Under the pieces are notes generated by a model. That model was not told where the DNA came from and ran no database searches. It saw nothing but the letters and a program-made list of their open reading frames with translations. From Hippasteria phrygiana (taxonomy: Eukaryota; Echinodermata; Asteroidea; Valvatida; Goniasteridae): 64,000 bases of DNA. Location of the stretch: contig JAZGUH010000263.1 in NCBI GenBank assembly GCA_037893225.1, positions 1 to 64,000 on the forward strand, given 5' to 3'. Each line of letters begins with the position of its first letter. The first letter of the stretch is position 1. Below, piece by piece: positions 9,062 to 22,989 of this stretch. The translations under genes and the position numbers were made by a program.

Positions 9062-12000
9062 AGTTGTGTGCCATATGCATTATCGGTGTTGGTGGACAGA
9101 GAGTGGGAGGGGGGCGGTGTTGGATTCTATACAGCAACTTTAAACATCATTTTTGTTATCCTTTTTACTTGGGGGTTTTAGAGCAGGCATATACACTGCC
9201 CGTTGTTTTCAAAAGTTTCCATAAATACTCCGTGGAAAATGCAGTTGACAAAAATTAAGTTGGCAACTATAATTATTGTTAATAATTAACAGACAGTATC
9301 TTGGTAGACATGTGCGGTAAGTTAATCATGAATGTGTACGAGTCTACACGTCATTACAATGTTGTCTTGGTGATATACCTAGGTGATATAGTTGCTATGG
9401 ACGTGCCCTGTCGAATTTATCCAATCCACATGATGTTTGGGCGGTCCTCTGGAATGTCAGCATCGGCCCATTGGTGGAGGAATCTGTTTTCGCGCTCTAT
9501 ACGAGCAGTCCCACGCTTTTCTTGGCTATGAGCCAAACTGGCTGAACCTGTACCTTGCAGTGCACGTGCGCGCCCTTGCAGTTACAAACGGCTGTTTTGT
9601 GTGCACAACGTACATACTTGGAAAGGTTTACAGGCCCTGCACATTGACACATTTGCCTTTGAAATTCTACTAGACTCAGCTTCAAAATTATATAATCTTC
9701 CAAATCTCTGCAATTATTACATTTCAGAAATTTTTTTCCCGACCAGGCACATGCTGTTCTCCCCAAAGATAGGCCTACATGTACATTGTAGTTTTGTACA
9801 AGTACAGTAGTACATGACCGGTACTGGCCGTCCCGGCCCTGGTGTGGTGTAATTATTTAACGCGCAAAGCTCGTTGGTGGTTTGCACAGTCCGCTGCTGG
9901 TTTTTTTTTTCGCCAGGAACACTGATGTTCTGAGGATCTAAGGACGCTTTGACGCGTAATTACACTTTCCGAGAAAATTTACTTTAACCCTAAGTCCTGA
10001 ATCCTCCAATTTTAATATGATTTTCCACACACCCTAGGGAGTTAGGGTTAAAGTTTATGTGTTTGCATTTCTAAATTAAGAATCGCAAAAGGTTGAATTT
10101 TTGTCGGTTAAACATTATTGATAATTCCAATATTACTTAATTTTAAAGTTATTTAAATCTTTATGTTAATAACCTATTGCCGGGAAGTCATTCTGGCTTA
10201 AACGTGCGCTTAAGCGGCATGTGAAATGCTAATGCCTTTTGCCGGCCGGGAAGAAACTTCGCTGACGCCCCACTGAAGTGGAGAGGTGAACGCACTTTTA
10301 TTATGTATTGTTACATAGGTATACGCCCTTTTGCTGGAAAACAAAAATGCAAAATCCCCTTGGGTCCATTTCATTTTGTAAATTACGTCAGAATGACGTA
10401 GCCCCATGAGACGAAATGTATCAAATTGACGATATTCCAATACTCTATCGATTACCCCCAAAACAAGAATTTGAACATCAATTTTTCGTTCTTATTTATG
10501 ACCTTCTGCTATTAAGCATACGACGAATTAAAATTACTTTAAATATCATTACGCAAGTAAAACAAAAAACATGTTTATTAGCGTCATTCTTTTATAAACA
10601 ACCGTATTTGTTTAACTGTTCAAAGACTCGAAAATGAAAGAGACATGTTGGAAAACAGAATTGAACATATTGGACAACAGAATTGAACATGTTTAAAGTG
10701 GTTTTAATAGCTTGCGTAAGCTTATATTTTATTTTCCCGATGGATTTTTTTTTAACCTCATTTTCCAATGGTAATTTTTTTTTAATCGAGACAACCCCCA
10801 AAAAGGAAGCAGACGGGGACGCTGAACATGTCTTAACCTTATATAGTACAAAATTATGATTCAATTAATCTTTTTAATACAATTTGAGTAATATTTTGAC
10901 AAAATTCTGTCCAGAATTGTTGGCATTGTTTTTAAGGGGAGAGGACGTATAAAATTGTCAAAAGCCAGCACAATAACTCAGAAGCTGTCAACCAATCGCT
11001 TTCTAAATTAATTCAAATTCTTAATGCACAACTTGATAACAGTACTAAACAAGGATCGGGAAAGCCAGGTAAGTTTCCACTCCCCATCGTCAGTGAAAAG
11101 CCATGCCGTCCATGAATCTGCCTCACATCTTTAAGGAACTGTATGGATGACAAAAAATTACCAAATTAAGTAAAACAGTTCACTTTCTTGACGTTGACAT
11201 TATTTGAATAAACAAAGCAATTACGTTAGCTCACTGGTTGTTAAAAAAAACCCACTTTTCTAATACCAAAACATGATAATTATACCACAATCCTTTTCAT
11301 GCTTCATCACGATTCTGCTAATCCCCAGGTTTGCAAATCCCCACATCAAAGAAATAGTTTATTGTGTCACCTTGCCAAAACTGAAAAAAGTACGGGCACG
11401 GCCGTCGCGTAGGGCATATCCACGCCGTGTCAGACGGCCCAGTCCCGACGTACACGCAGTCCATGATTCGTGGCGCCATGTCGGGTTTGGTGTCGTGTTC
11501 TCTTCCCCACGAGTATTGGATTACAAAGCCCCAGCAAACCCACGTTGTCCGTTCAATCATGGAGGAAGGAATTCAACTGTAGAAAATCTTGCTCAGATGG
11601 TTGAAAAAGTTGCATTTTTTCACAACTGAATGGAAATATAGTTTTGAGCCTACATCAGAGCATTTTATGGCGAGTTGCTTGCAACTTGAAGACTGAAATC
11701 TGCAGAAAATGACAACATTCATCGCATGGGTAGCGCGGTACGCGGGCTTATCTTCGCGACGTTCGCGAACTTTCCTTTGGTCTTGTTTCCTGTATACCAA
11801 TATATATTAGCTAGTACATGTGGGGGCCGACTATCTGGAGGCCAGTTATGAGTTGTACACGACGGCTGTTTCATGTACTATCTTGTTGGAAAACCATGTT
11901 GATTGCGCTATTAATACATACGCTAAAACGTGCTTATAAAATTTAGCTTATAAAAAAAACGAAACTTAGTTTTATCCTATATGATGTCATAACTTTACCC

Positions 12001-12760
12001 GGCCCACAAACAATATCTGGTCGATTGGAGTCCTTAGATATATTTTTTGGGGGGATGCAATTTTTTTTCAAAGGCAGTCAACTTAAATCGATTTAAAACA
12101 AACATTATCACACATTTTACAAAACATTTTCGACCTGCAGATACATTTATTTTAACGTCATTGGCAACATATTCTTTTGACTTTAAAACCGATTTATACT
12201 CGGTACAGTTACGAACACAAGTTCGTATTCGTCACGGCAAATTCGTAAAAGTTAAACATAAATTTGAACTCTTGCAAATTTTGCAACGAAAAGTTCTTAA
12301 GACTTTTTGCTTTTAATCAAGAAAGCCCCGAAGATCGCTGACTTCGCGGATATTTAAATGATACGTCCGGGGCTACATTTTCTTCATTTGGTGAATTAAA
12401 ATAACAAACGCACACGAGCAGAGATCGCTGGTCACGTCGGGCTCTTTGAGTAAACATCGTTCGCGAAAGTTCGCGAACAGATGGCAGTTGGCAACGGCAG
12501 ATTTTCCCGTACAGTCAGTGAGGTCACGGTTTTTTTTGCATAGAGCCCGGGTCGAATTTCGCGGCAAACATTTCTTGACGTCGAGTTTGCATCTTTTTAA
12601 GCAATGCACAGCCTACGTGTTAAGTATAAATACTAGATACATACAAAGTTAGTTGTCAATCATGAACAGTTATGTACAGTTAAAAAATAAATTAGTATAG
12701 GTATTAGCGCCATGCTCGAAAGAGCTCGCCCGGACGTGCGGGATTAAAAACCGCAAAGGC
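9062..12760. other. Interior of the 5.2-kb TIR element, no gene recognised
   Basis: AT-rich with only short frames. About 9985-10057 (CTGAATCCTCCAATTTTAAT) recurs inverted at about 41172-41262. TTCGCGAAC motifs lie near 11763 and 12465. I see no transposase motif. Confidence 0.4.
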
Positions 12761-13059
12761 CAAACAACCCCCATTTTAACCGAGAGGCAAGTCTGGCCGT
12801 GGAGGATTAAATTCTGCAAAACTGACCACAGAGTTAATGAGCAAGGCTCCAGGAGAGGTCCTCAAATCGACCCCTATTTTAACCGAGTAGTTTTTTAACA
12901 GAGAATCAGCACGGTTAAAATTGGGTTGTTCATAGTTTTAACCGAGAAACGGATATTTTAACCGAGAAGATGTTCATAGTGTAAAACATGCATTGTACAT
13001 GTATTTAATGTACATGTACAGTGTAATATATAGTAAACCATGGCAGTGTTTTACTCATA

Positions 13060-13240
13060 TACTCGTACTCGAGTACTTTTTTTCGCACTCGTTCTCGTAC
13101 TCGTACTCATGAAAATGTACTCGTACTCATACTCACATGAAAATAATTCCATGTACTCATACTCATAAAAAGGTACTCGTACTCATACTCATAATGTACG
13201 GTACTCGTACTCGATGTAAAGTACTCATACTCATGACAGT
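13060..13240. repeat. TACTCGTACTCATACTCAT minisatellite
   Basis: Short CTCGTA and CTCATA units alternate irregularly over about 180 bp, followed by ACATGTACATG-rich DNA. Confidence 0.8.
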
Positions 13241-13364
13241 GCAGTGTTATATAAAACCTTGCCAATGACCAAATCCTATCTGCTCTGTGGTTGGACCTGA
13301 GGTCTGTCCATGTACAAGTACATGTACATATGTACATGTACATGTAAGTACAGGTATGAGCATA

Positions 13365-13755
13365 CTCGACCGTTTGCCAACTCGACTTGGGACAACTTGA
13401 ACGCTGCGACAACTCAGAGACAAGTCGACTTTGACAGGAGACAACATGACCGTGCAAGGCGTTGCACCTGTAGCTAGCGGAAGCATGGTACATGTACATG
13501 TATTTTCTACCCAGATTGCCAGTTGATGTTTGGGCATTTATGTGTTTCGTTGCGGGTAAGCTTAAGTTGCATCATCTGTGACATGACCGTGTGCGAGGAC
13601 CCTGCCTGGTGTATCGTATGGCACGGCATGCACCATTAACAGTGCGGTGGCCACTGTGCCGGGACCCAGCATGGTGCATATAATGACAGAGACGGTGGCG
13701 TGGCACACCATGCATGGAACACGTGCACAGGCGAGGCGGCCCAATGTTCAAACTT
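13365..13755 (+). mobile_element. Diverged fragment of the FB-like element
   Basis: ACTCGACCGTTTGCCAACTCG, GACAAGTCGACTTTGACA, GTAGCTAGCGGA and GCACGGCATGCAC occur in the same order as in the reverse complement of 4870-5250. The tandem arms have decayed. Confidence 0.55.
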
Positions 13756-14304
13756 GGACACAGCAAAAAATCTCCAGCCTAGTTCCAAAATAACACTTTG
13801 ACTGAGCCCCACAAACCCATCACACCGGCAGAATTCATGTACAAAACAGTTCCCAATGCCTGGCCCACACACACAAGTGTATAAACGCCTGCAATCGGGG
13901 ACCTTCTTGTCCTCCTATTGTTCATACTTTTTGGCAAGGGCCCTCATTGGTTTTGTACACAATTTTCAAGCGGGGACCTTTTTCAATCGGGGACCCGAAG
14001 TGTGTAAATACCAGCAATCGCGGACCTATTGTCCTCCTATTGTTGTATTTTAACTTTTTTGGAAGGACCCTCATTGGTTGTTTACACGATTTTCAACCGT
14101 GGACCTTGACCCAACCGTGGACCCTATATGTATTGTCCTCTTTGTTAAAGGTCCACGGTTGGAATTGCACAGTGATAAACAGAAGGTTTACACTATTCTA
14201 TATAGATATAATCTGCGTATAAAGCATACAATGTACACATGTAATGCAATCATTAATATACATGTACATGTACATCAACATGATCAAGCACATACGCATG
14301 CATT

Positions 14305-14508
14305 TTCAGTTTTTGTTCTTACTAGCCAGTGTTCAAATAATCATAACTCAAAAACTGTAAGAGTGCCCATCCAAAATCTTTCTGGAAATGTTGCTTACAT
14401 CTTAAGCTAACAATTAAAAAAGATTACGCATTTTGAAAAATATGCACTTTCGCAAATCAAGGTCAAAGGTCATATTTTAACATAATTTTGTGTGTGGTAC
14501 ATTGTATA
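14305..14508 (-). repeat. Dispersed repeat, right member of the inverted pair
   Basis: Inverted counterpart of 7595-7797. It contains CATAACTCAAAAACTGTAAG and AAATCAAGGTCAAAGGTCAT. Confidence 0.7.
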
Positions 14509-14651
14509 CTATTGATTTTATTTTATGATATGAAGGCCATTTCAAGAGCTTTAACATATTTAAAATGATGTGAAGTTTATCTCTGTAGGTGCTTTACTTT
14601 TGGAGATATGGTGTCCAAACATAGCAGGTCATGCTAATTTGTCAAAAGTTC

Positions 14652-14863
14652 GTTCCCCAGTCCCTATGTTCCCCAAGAATGCCTATGTTCCCCAATCCTT
14701 AGGGTTAGAGTTAGGGTTAGGGATTGGGGAATATAGGGATGGGGAACATAGGGTTAGGGTTAGGGAGTGGGGAACATAGGGTTAGGGTTAGGGATGGGGA
14801 ACATAGAGTTAGGGTTAGGGATTGGGGAACATAGAGTTAGGGTTAGGGATTGGGGAATATAGG
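14652..14863 (+). repeat. Telomere-like minisatellite, block 1
   Basis: The unit is roughly GGGGAACATAGGGTTAGGG plus TTAGGGATT; the GGGTTA hexamer occurs in pairs separated by GGGGAACATA. The block continues at 16297 after the hAT insertion. Confidence 0.85.
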
Positions 14864-16288
14864 CAGTGTTCGATTTAGACGGGTGCACGCATGCACTGGT
14901 GCATGTACTTTTTCCTCTGTGCACGTAAACCTCTGGTACAACGTGCACGCTGTGCATGTACTTTTTTAGGCCTGTACCTGCTGGTATATTTCCCCATGTT
15001 GAACAACGTATCACAACGCGCACCCGATTTATTGCACGCAACGATCGACATGATGTGTGCGTGCCTGCATATTACCATCGTTGTAGTCTTGGTCAAGTGC
15101 AAAACAACCGCAACCGATCTGCTACCGTATTATTCCCAATGTAAAATGTACGTACACGCAGCTAACATTGACTTGAGAAAAGACTCGTTAACCCGGCCCC
15201 CACGACCTGGGATTAGAGCAATTGATCAATAAAGCCAACCCCAAAAGCGCATCTGCGCGTGCGCGTTGCTTTGTTACTAGTCTTGGTCAAGTGCAAGCAA
15301 CCGCACTGAATGCCACCGTCTTATTCCCAGTGTACAATGCATGTACACGCATCTAACACGAAGCGAAAGTCGTCTTGAGAAACGACAAACGCGTGCGGCA
15401 CATGCATTGTGCACAAGACATGCAAGACAATGTTTTTGACAGCTCACGTGTGATTTGGGCGTCCATGGTATACATTTTCAGCTGTTACTAATCAACAGTG
15501 TCGAAATAGAAACAAACGCTCGTCTTTCTAGTGCCGCAAGGAAGCCAACTGAAGGTAAATGTCGTAGTACTCCAACTACTCAACAAGTGAAGCCTTGTCA
15601 TCAACCCGGCCCCCGATCCTTCCTGCCCCGATTGCCGGCGCGGCCCCGGCCCCTGGGCCCCGGCCCGATTCGCGATCTCTCGGTGGCCGGCCCTCAGTGA
15701 TAATAAATTTTAGCGGAACCGAGCTCAGTCCCGGCGGGTCCGATCCCGGTGGGCCCGATCTCATGATGCTGTACACGTGGTGATTTCCATCAGGTATTTA
15801 TAAAGAAAAATTATTCCTCCGTTCTTCCGGTAAGGAAAAAGTGACGTCATCACGATAATATCGCGATATTTTTGGGCCGATATTTCGGTATCAAAATATC
15901 GAACAGCCTTCTGACACCGTGGAACATGATACTACATGTACAGTAGTAACGTAACTTCGGCTTCGCCTTCGTCTTTTCGCGATCGTGTCAGATATTGCTA
16001 ATTACCACTGATGAAATAAACAAACAGCGAATACCAATTGTACAAAAACACATTTTATTTACAAAGCAAAACAATACCCTAATAACAGCACTATACATGT
16101 AATAGCTACATTTGAAAATTTGTAGGAATACACATATTTTAAAACAACAAATATGTCTACCTATTGTTCTTTTGGGTTATGACTTGTGTGCAAATTTTTT
16201 TGTGCAAGTAAAATTTATTTTGTGCATGTAACTTTTTCGGTCTACATGCACCAGTGCATGCGATTTTTTTTCTCTAAATCGACCCCTG
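14864..16288. mobile_element. hAT-like nonautonomous element inside a telomere-like minisatellite
   Basis: The TIRs read CAGTGTTCGATTTAGA and, reversed, CAGGGGTCGATTTAGA, followed by GCATGCACTGGTGCATGTA on both sides. The flanks AATATAGG (14856-14863) and AATATAAA (16289-16296) agree at 6 of 8 positions, fitting a hAT 8-bp duplication. Inside, a roughly 115-bp segment with GTCTTGGTCAAGTGCAA is repeated at about 15085 and 15276, and 15600-15770 is GC-rich. No transposase was found. Confidence 0.7.
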
Positions 16289-16296
16289 AATATAAA

Positions 16297-16535
16297 GATG
16301 GGGAACATACATGTACATGTAGGGTTAGGGTTAGGGAGTGGGGAACATAGGGTTAGGGTTAGGGATGGGGAACATAGGGTTAGGGTTAGGGATTGGGGAA
16401 GATAGGGATGGGGAACATAGGGTTAGGGTTAGGGAGTGGGGAACATAGGGTTAGGGATGGGGAACATAGGGTTAGGGTTAGGGATTGGGGAACATAGGGA
16501 TTCGGGAAGATAGGGATTGGGGATATAGGTACGCA
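16297..16535 (+). repeat. Telomere-like minisatellite, block 2
   Basis: Same unit and orientation as block 1; originally contiguous with it. Confidence 0.85.
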
Positions 16536-16960
16536 CCTGCGCTTACCCACTCGGACATGAGCGCTTGTTACATGTACTCAGAGAAGCATTTTAGTCATAC
16601 TTACGGTGCAGGGTTCTCCCCAGGATGTTTCAAAACTGTGGGGGATTTCATTTGTGGTTGACTGACAATTTGCGAAGCCATGGCGTGGGGTTCGGTGGGC
16701 CCCAAAAAGTTTTGGACTTTAGATGCTCTCTGGTTCATTTTAGAGCATTTCCTGGGCTTTTCAAGTACTTTTTCTCAGGAAAAAAAATGAGAGATTTAAT
16801 AGGCTTTTTAAAATTTAGGATATTAACATTTCATCAAATGACCACTTTTCCTTTCTGGACTAGTAATTCGAGACACAAAATGAGCCATTCCAAGTTTCAG
16901 ATATGTGCAACAACATGTAACAATATGGAACTATCTCGTCCCTGTCGTAAATGCCTTTAA

Positions 16961-17158
16961 CCCCTTGGGCACGGTATTTTACGGGAGACGTCGGAGTGTT
17001 GCAGTGGTTCTGGCAGCCAAATCGAACTGCTACAATGTGTTTGTGCAGTCAAGCATGACATAAACAACAATAAACCAACAATGGATTGAAACTGCACAAA
17101 CGGCGGCCTGGTGGCATTTTATTTTTTATTCCATATGGCGTTATCCGTACGCAAGGGG
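16961..17158 (+). mobile_element. TTAA-flanked (piggyBac-like) MITE, copy 2
   Basis: TTAA at 16957-16960 and 17159-17162, ends CCCCTTGGGCACGG and CCGTACGCAAGGGG. The internal blocks ACGGGAGACGTCGG and CAATGTGTTTGTGCAGTCAA are shared with other copies. 198 bp. Confidence 0.8.
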
Positions 17159-17162
17159 TTAA

Positions 17163-18094
17163 TACAGAACTAAAGAACTACGGCCATGAAAAAGAAACTG
17201 ACGTGTGTGGGGTTGATCTTGTAAGCACTGCAAATGGTGTAGTGCAAAATTTTAACCCTCATAAAAGTAGCCCCTGCTAGCGTATTGAGCACAGAAAGGT
17301 TCATGTATGAAGAATTGTCCTACAACGAAGGTGGTTCAGATTTGGGGCGACACCGACCACGAGGAACTCGTGTGTGGTGCCGATACATGTACTGTGCATG
17401 TGTGCTGTGTGGCCACTCGATGTGCATGGTGCGATGTGTACATATCTGCAGTATTACAAATGGGTGTACGACATGGAAAATGTAGGAAGAAATCGTCTAG
17501 ATTTTGCCGGACATGTAAAATTGCAAGCTATAGGCCTTACGCCATGCAATGGACCTGCATCATGTAAGATAATACTGAGCCGTACTATCGAAAAAGTGGG
17601 TATCGGCCTGTTTTTTTGCTTATCGGGCAGAAATAATTGCGTATCGGGCCGATACGCAAGTTTGTACGTGAGGAGAACCCTGCAGTGTATGGCGAAATCT
17701 GGCTTCTGAATTATTTAAATTAGGAATATTAATTTATGATGTACAAACTTTGGAATATTCCAAAGTCACACGGGTGGAGCAGGTATTGTTTTCCTATACT
17801 ACCGAGGACAATGCTTTGTGTTTCCTATTGTTCCTTTAATATAACACAACCCCATAGACTAAGCACGTATTTCGATGTCCGAGGACCGATTTTAACAAAA
17901 GACCGACTCCCAAGGACAAGAACTTAAATACATTGTACCTTTGTTTTGCCAACACAAATAAGGTGCATGCCGCAGCACATTGTGGAAAAGACATCCCTCT
18001 CAGATTGTCCCTCTATACTACATGTTGCTCCCTCTATTAATAAAATGGTAGAAACCCAAAGTGTTGTTTATTCATTGCGTGAAATCATTATCAC
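17163..18094. other. Unassigned spacer
   Basis: Apart from the dispersed repeat at 17785-17925, overlapping short frames show no recognisable domain. Confidence 0.35.
17785..17925 (-). repeat. Dispersed repeat (CCGAGGAC family), copy 1
   Basis: Shares CCCCATAGACTAAGCACGTAT and GAGGACCGATTT with inverted copies at 21775-21930 and 52240-52350. Confidence 0.6.
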
Positions 18095-18272
18095 ACTGCT
18101 TATTGGTCAGTGCCTTGTCACGTGCAAATCGTGCACTTCCTGATGCTTCAATATGGCTGCCTACATGATTGAATGTATGAACGATATGTGCACTCCGAAT
18201 ATTGCCTTAAAACCAGAGAATTTCAGTTTTCCCCGGCTGAATGGGTTTATTTATCTTCAATGAAGACACAAG
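18095..18272 (+). promoter_or_regulatory. Candidate SMIM14 promoter and 5' noncoding exon
   Basis: In about 60 bp there are ATTGG (inverted CCAAT, 18102), a CACGTG E-box (18119), ACTTCCTG (ETS-type, about 18137) and AATATGGCTGCC (YY1-type, about 18151). A consensus donor AAG|GTGAGG follows at 18272/18273. This is the usual composition of a TATA-less housekeeping promoter with a short first exon, and a matching acceptor exists at 20530 before the SMIM14 start. Short frames here (for example MAAYMIECM from 18154) could instead be an unrelated exon. The assignment is inference from motifs and position. Confidence 0.35.
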
Positions 18273-20972
<2,700 letters not shown>

Positions 20973-21102
20973 TAAGCGGGATGTTCCTAATTACTACAGT
21001 ACATGTACATGTACATATATATCTTTGTGTGAAGTAAAAATTAAAAATAGAACTTTATGCTGGGAAGACCCTGTACATGTACCTGTAGCATGTAGCGAGT
21101 AG

Positions 21103-21303
21103 CAGGGCTGTAGTCGAGTCCCTGCAAGTCTTTTCACAAGTCCTTTCATAAAGCCAGTCACAAGTAACTGGATGAACAATGACAAAGGAATGCCTTTGTC
21201 AAAGCTCATTTGAATAGCTTGTGATTGGAATTAGGACTGGAGGGTTTGTGATGGACTTGCAGGGACTTGTGATGGACTTGTGATGGACTCGACTACAGCC
21301 CTG
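21103..21303. mobile_element. hAT MITE, 201 bp
   Basis: CAGGGCTGTAGTCGAGTCC begins the element and its reverse complement ends it. The flanks GCGAGTAG and GCGAGTAC match at 7 of 8 positions, a hAT-type duplication. CAAGTCC/GGACTTG motifs repeat internally. A related fragment lies at 22925-22995. Confidence 0.8.
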
Positions 21304-21599
21304 GCGAGTACATGTACATGTAGTATGTGTTTTTGTTTAAAAGTAGGTTTCTTCTACACAGGTAATTTGTTATTAACCCTCCTGTGCACCTGGCCAAAAT
21401 CGACCCAGTTGTACAGATCAAAACCTATCAAATGACAGATTGAAACACACACAAACTGTGAGAGTTGGTGTTTGGAGTTTTTGATAGGCTGTGATAGTTA
21501 TAAGTATAGGAGGGTTAAAGGTAGGGGGAAATCCATTAAGAGCACGGACATATAGCAGCTTTAAAAAAAACGCCATTGTTGATTTAAACAGCGGTCATT

Positions 21600-21670
21600 G
21601 ATTGGAAAATGGCATCTCCCCCACACGTCTTGTAAATACAGACGTGTGTGGGAGATGCCATTTTCCAATC
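21600..21670. repeat. 71-nt near-perfect hairpin
   Basis: Arms 21600-21630 and 21640-21670 (GATTGGAAAATGGCATCTCC...) have one mismatch, with a 9-nt loop. ATT precedes and follows it. It is probably a tiny MITE; it also has the dimensions of a miRNA precursor. Confidence 0.8.
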
Positions 21671-21774
21671 ATTTAAATTTTCTTCAGATACATGTACACA
21701 TGTATGCCAAAAACATGCACAGCCCTCCAAACATGGTTGAGCCTACATGTACAGGTTCTAGAATACAATGTACG

Positions 21775-21930
21775 TCGAGGACAAGAGGAGAAAGAAAATA
21801 CAAAGGGACCTCACAAGTCAGTCTTTTTTGTTGAAATCGGTCCTCGGAAGTAAAAATACGTGCTTAGTCTATGGGGTTGGGTTATATTAAAGGAACAATA
21901 TGAAACACAAAGCATTGTCCTCGGAAGTAT
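21775..21930 (+). repeat. Dispersed repeat (CCGAGGAC family), copy 2
   Basis: Contains GAGGACAAGAGGAGAAAG, AAATCGGTCCTCGGAAGT and ATACGTGCTTAGTCTATGGG. A third copy lies at 52240-52350. Confidence 0.6.
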
Positions 21931-22052
21931 TGGGAAAGTATGACTGCGTGTACATAGTACAATGTATTTGAGTAGAATTGCTTTAAAACATGTTCACGTT
22001 GATTGCACAGTACAATGTACCTGCATTTGAACTCTGCTGGCTGGTCATCCCC

Positions 22053-22235
22053 GGCAAGCTCAGTGGTTGAGTGGTTAAGACATCTGTACTAGTAAGCAGG
22101 AGGTTGTGGGTTCGATTCCTGCCTAAGTAAGCCTGTGAAATTTGTACAGGACAAAAATATCTTCTAATTTAAATCATCCTGGATTAAAATTCCATCTTCA
22201 CATCAAAGCATTTTTATGAAGGAATGATGAGTTAG
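22053..22235 (+). mobile_element. tRNA-derived SINE
   Basis: GGCAAGCTCAGTGGTTGAGTGG gives a box A and GTGGGTTCGATTCCTGCC a box B (about 22105-22123), followed by a non-tRNA body. The tail (TTCTAATTTAAATCATCCTG...AAATTCCATCTTCA) resembles 20825-20890. The tRNA fold is imperfect, so it is not a functional tRNA gene. Confidence 0.65.
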
Positions 22236-22989
22236 CGCTCTTGTGAGTTCATAAAACGTTATGCTTCATATGTCCGTCTCCATATATACCTCCACGTGTT
22301 ACATCTGGCTCTGACGAAAACGTCTCAATATTTCTGTTCCCGTCAATATTTGCTCGCCAATATCTGACAGCATCAAGATGTAGGCCTATGGACAGCACAA
22401 GAAACTTTGGAGACGTCTTGAGGTGATTCCTGAAGTGTTTCTTGACAAAACAAGGTGAAAATATTCCACTTTTTGGGCATCTGTTGCATATATATGTGCG
22501 CATACACCAGCAGCGTCATATGGAACAGTCTAATAACAACTTATCGTGCGCAGAACGTGGGCTACCCCATTGTTGACGTCACTGAAGTAAGGAATATGTA
22601 GCACTTTTCACCTTGGATACAAACTTTCCAGAGAGATAGAGATGCCCATTTCTCTCTCAGTACACCGACTTGCATGAAGTCTACTGTTACAGATAAGGCG
22701 GACCCAGCAGATATGCTACATCACCTGGCTAATAGCATGGTAGCAAAGCTTTGTGGAGAGCTCAGGTCATTGCTACGGGCGCACTAGGTACTGCAGGCCA
22801 TCCACTACAGCTGAACCCATCTCCAGACATCTCGACTCTGTCTTGCCTCTGGCCCCAGATGAGCGAAGCCGATAGAGTGAGGTTGACTCAGCACAAATCT
22901 CCTTCACTTAAATCAAAGTCACACGCAGGCAGAGTTGTATTCGTGTCCCTGCAAGTCCTTTCGCAAGTCCTTTCGCAAACCCAGTCAGA

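Larger units (their letters stand above)
7807..12982. mobile_element. 5.2-kb DNA element with perfect 47-bp TIRs and TTTTAACCG subterminal repeats
   Basis: Identical 47-bp inverted ends begin ACACTATGAACATCTTC (7807-7853 and 12936-12982). Within 250 bp of each end TTTTAACCG or TCTCGGTTAAAA recurs many times (for example 7880, 7920, 8000, 12780, 12875, 12910). No target duplication was seen beyond the ends. The interior holds a TTAA MITE (8883-9057) and AT-rich DNA without a recognised transposase. Two short exon-like segments at 8289-8338 and 8441-8504 have good splice signals. Confidence 0.7.

Noticed and set aside
8887..9258. 123-codon open frame
   Set aside because: Its first half is a TTAA MITE; no homology in the rest.
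14652..14863. A true chromosome end
   Set aside because: GGGTTA units are interrupted by GGGGAACATA and the sequence continues on both sides; it is an interstitial minisatellite.
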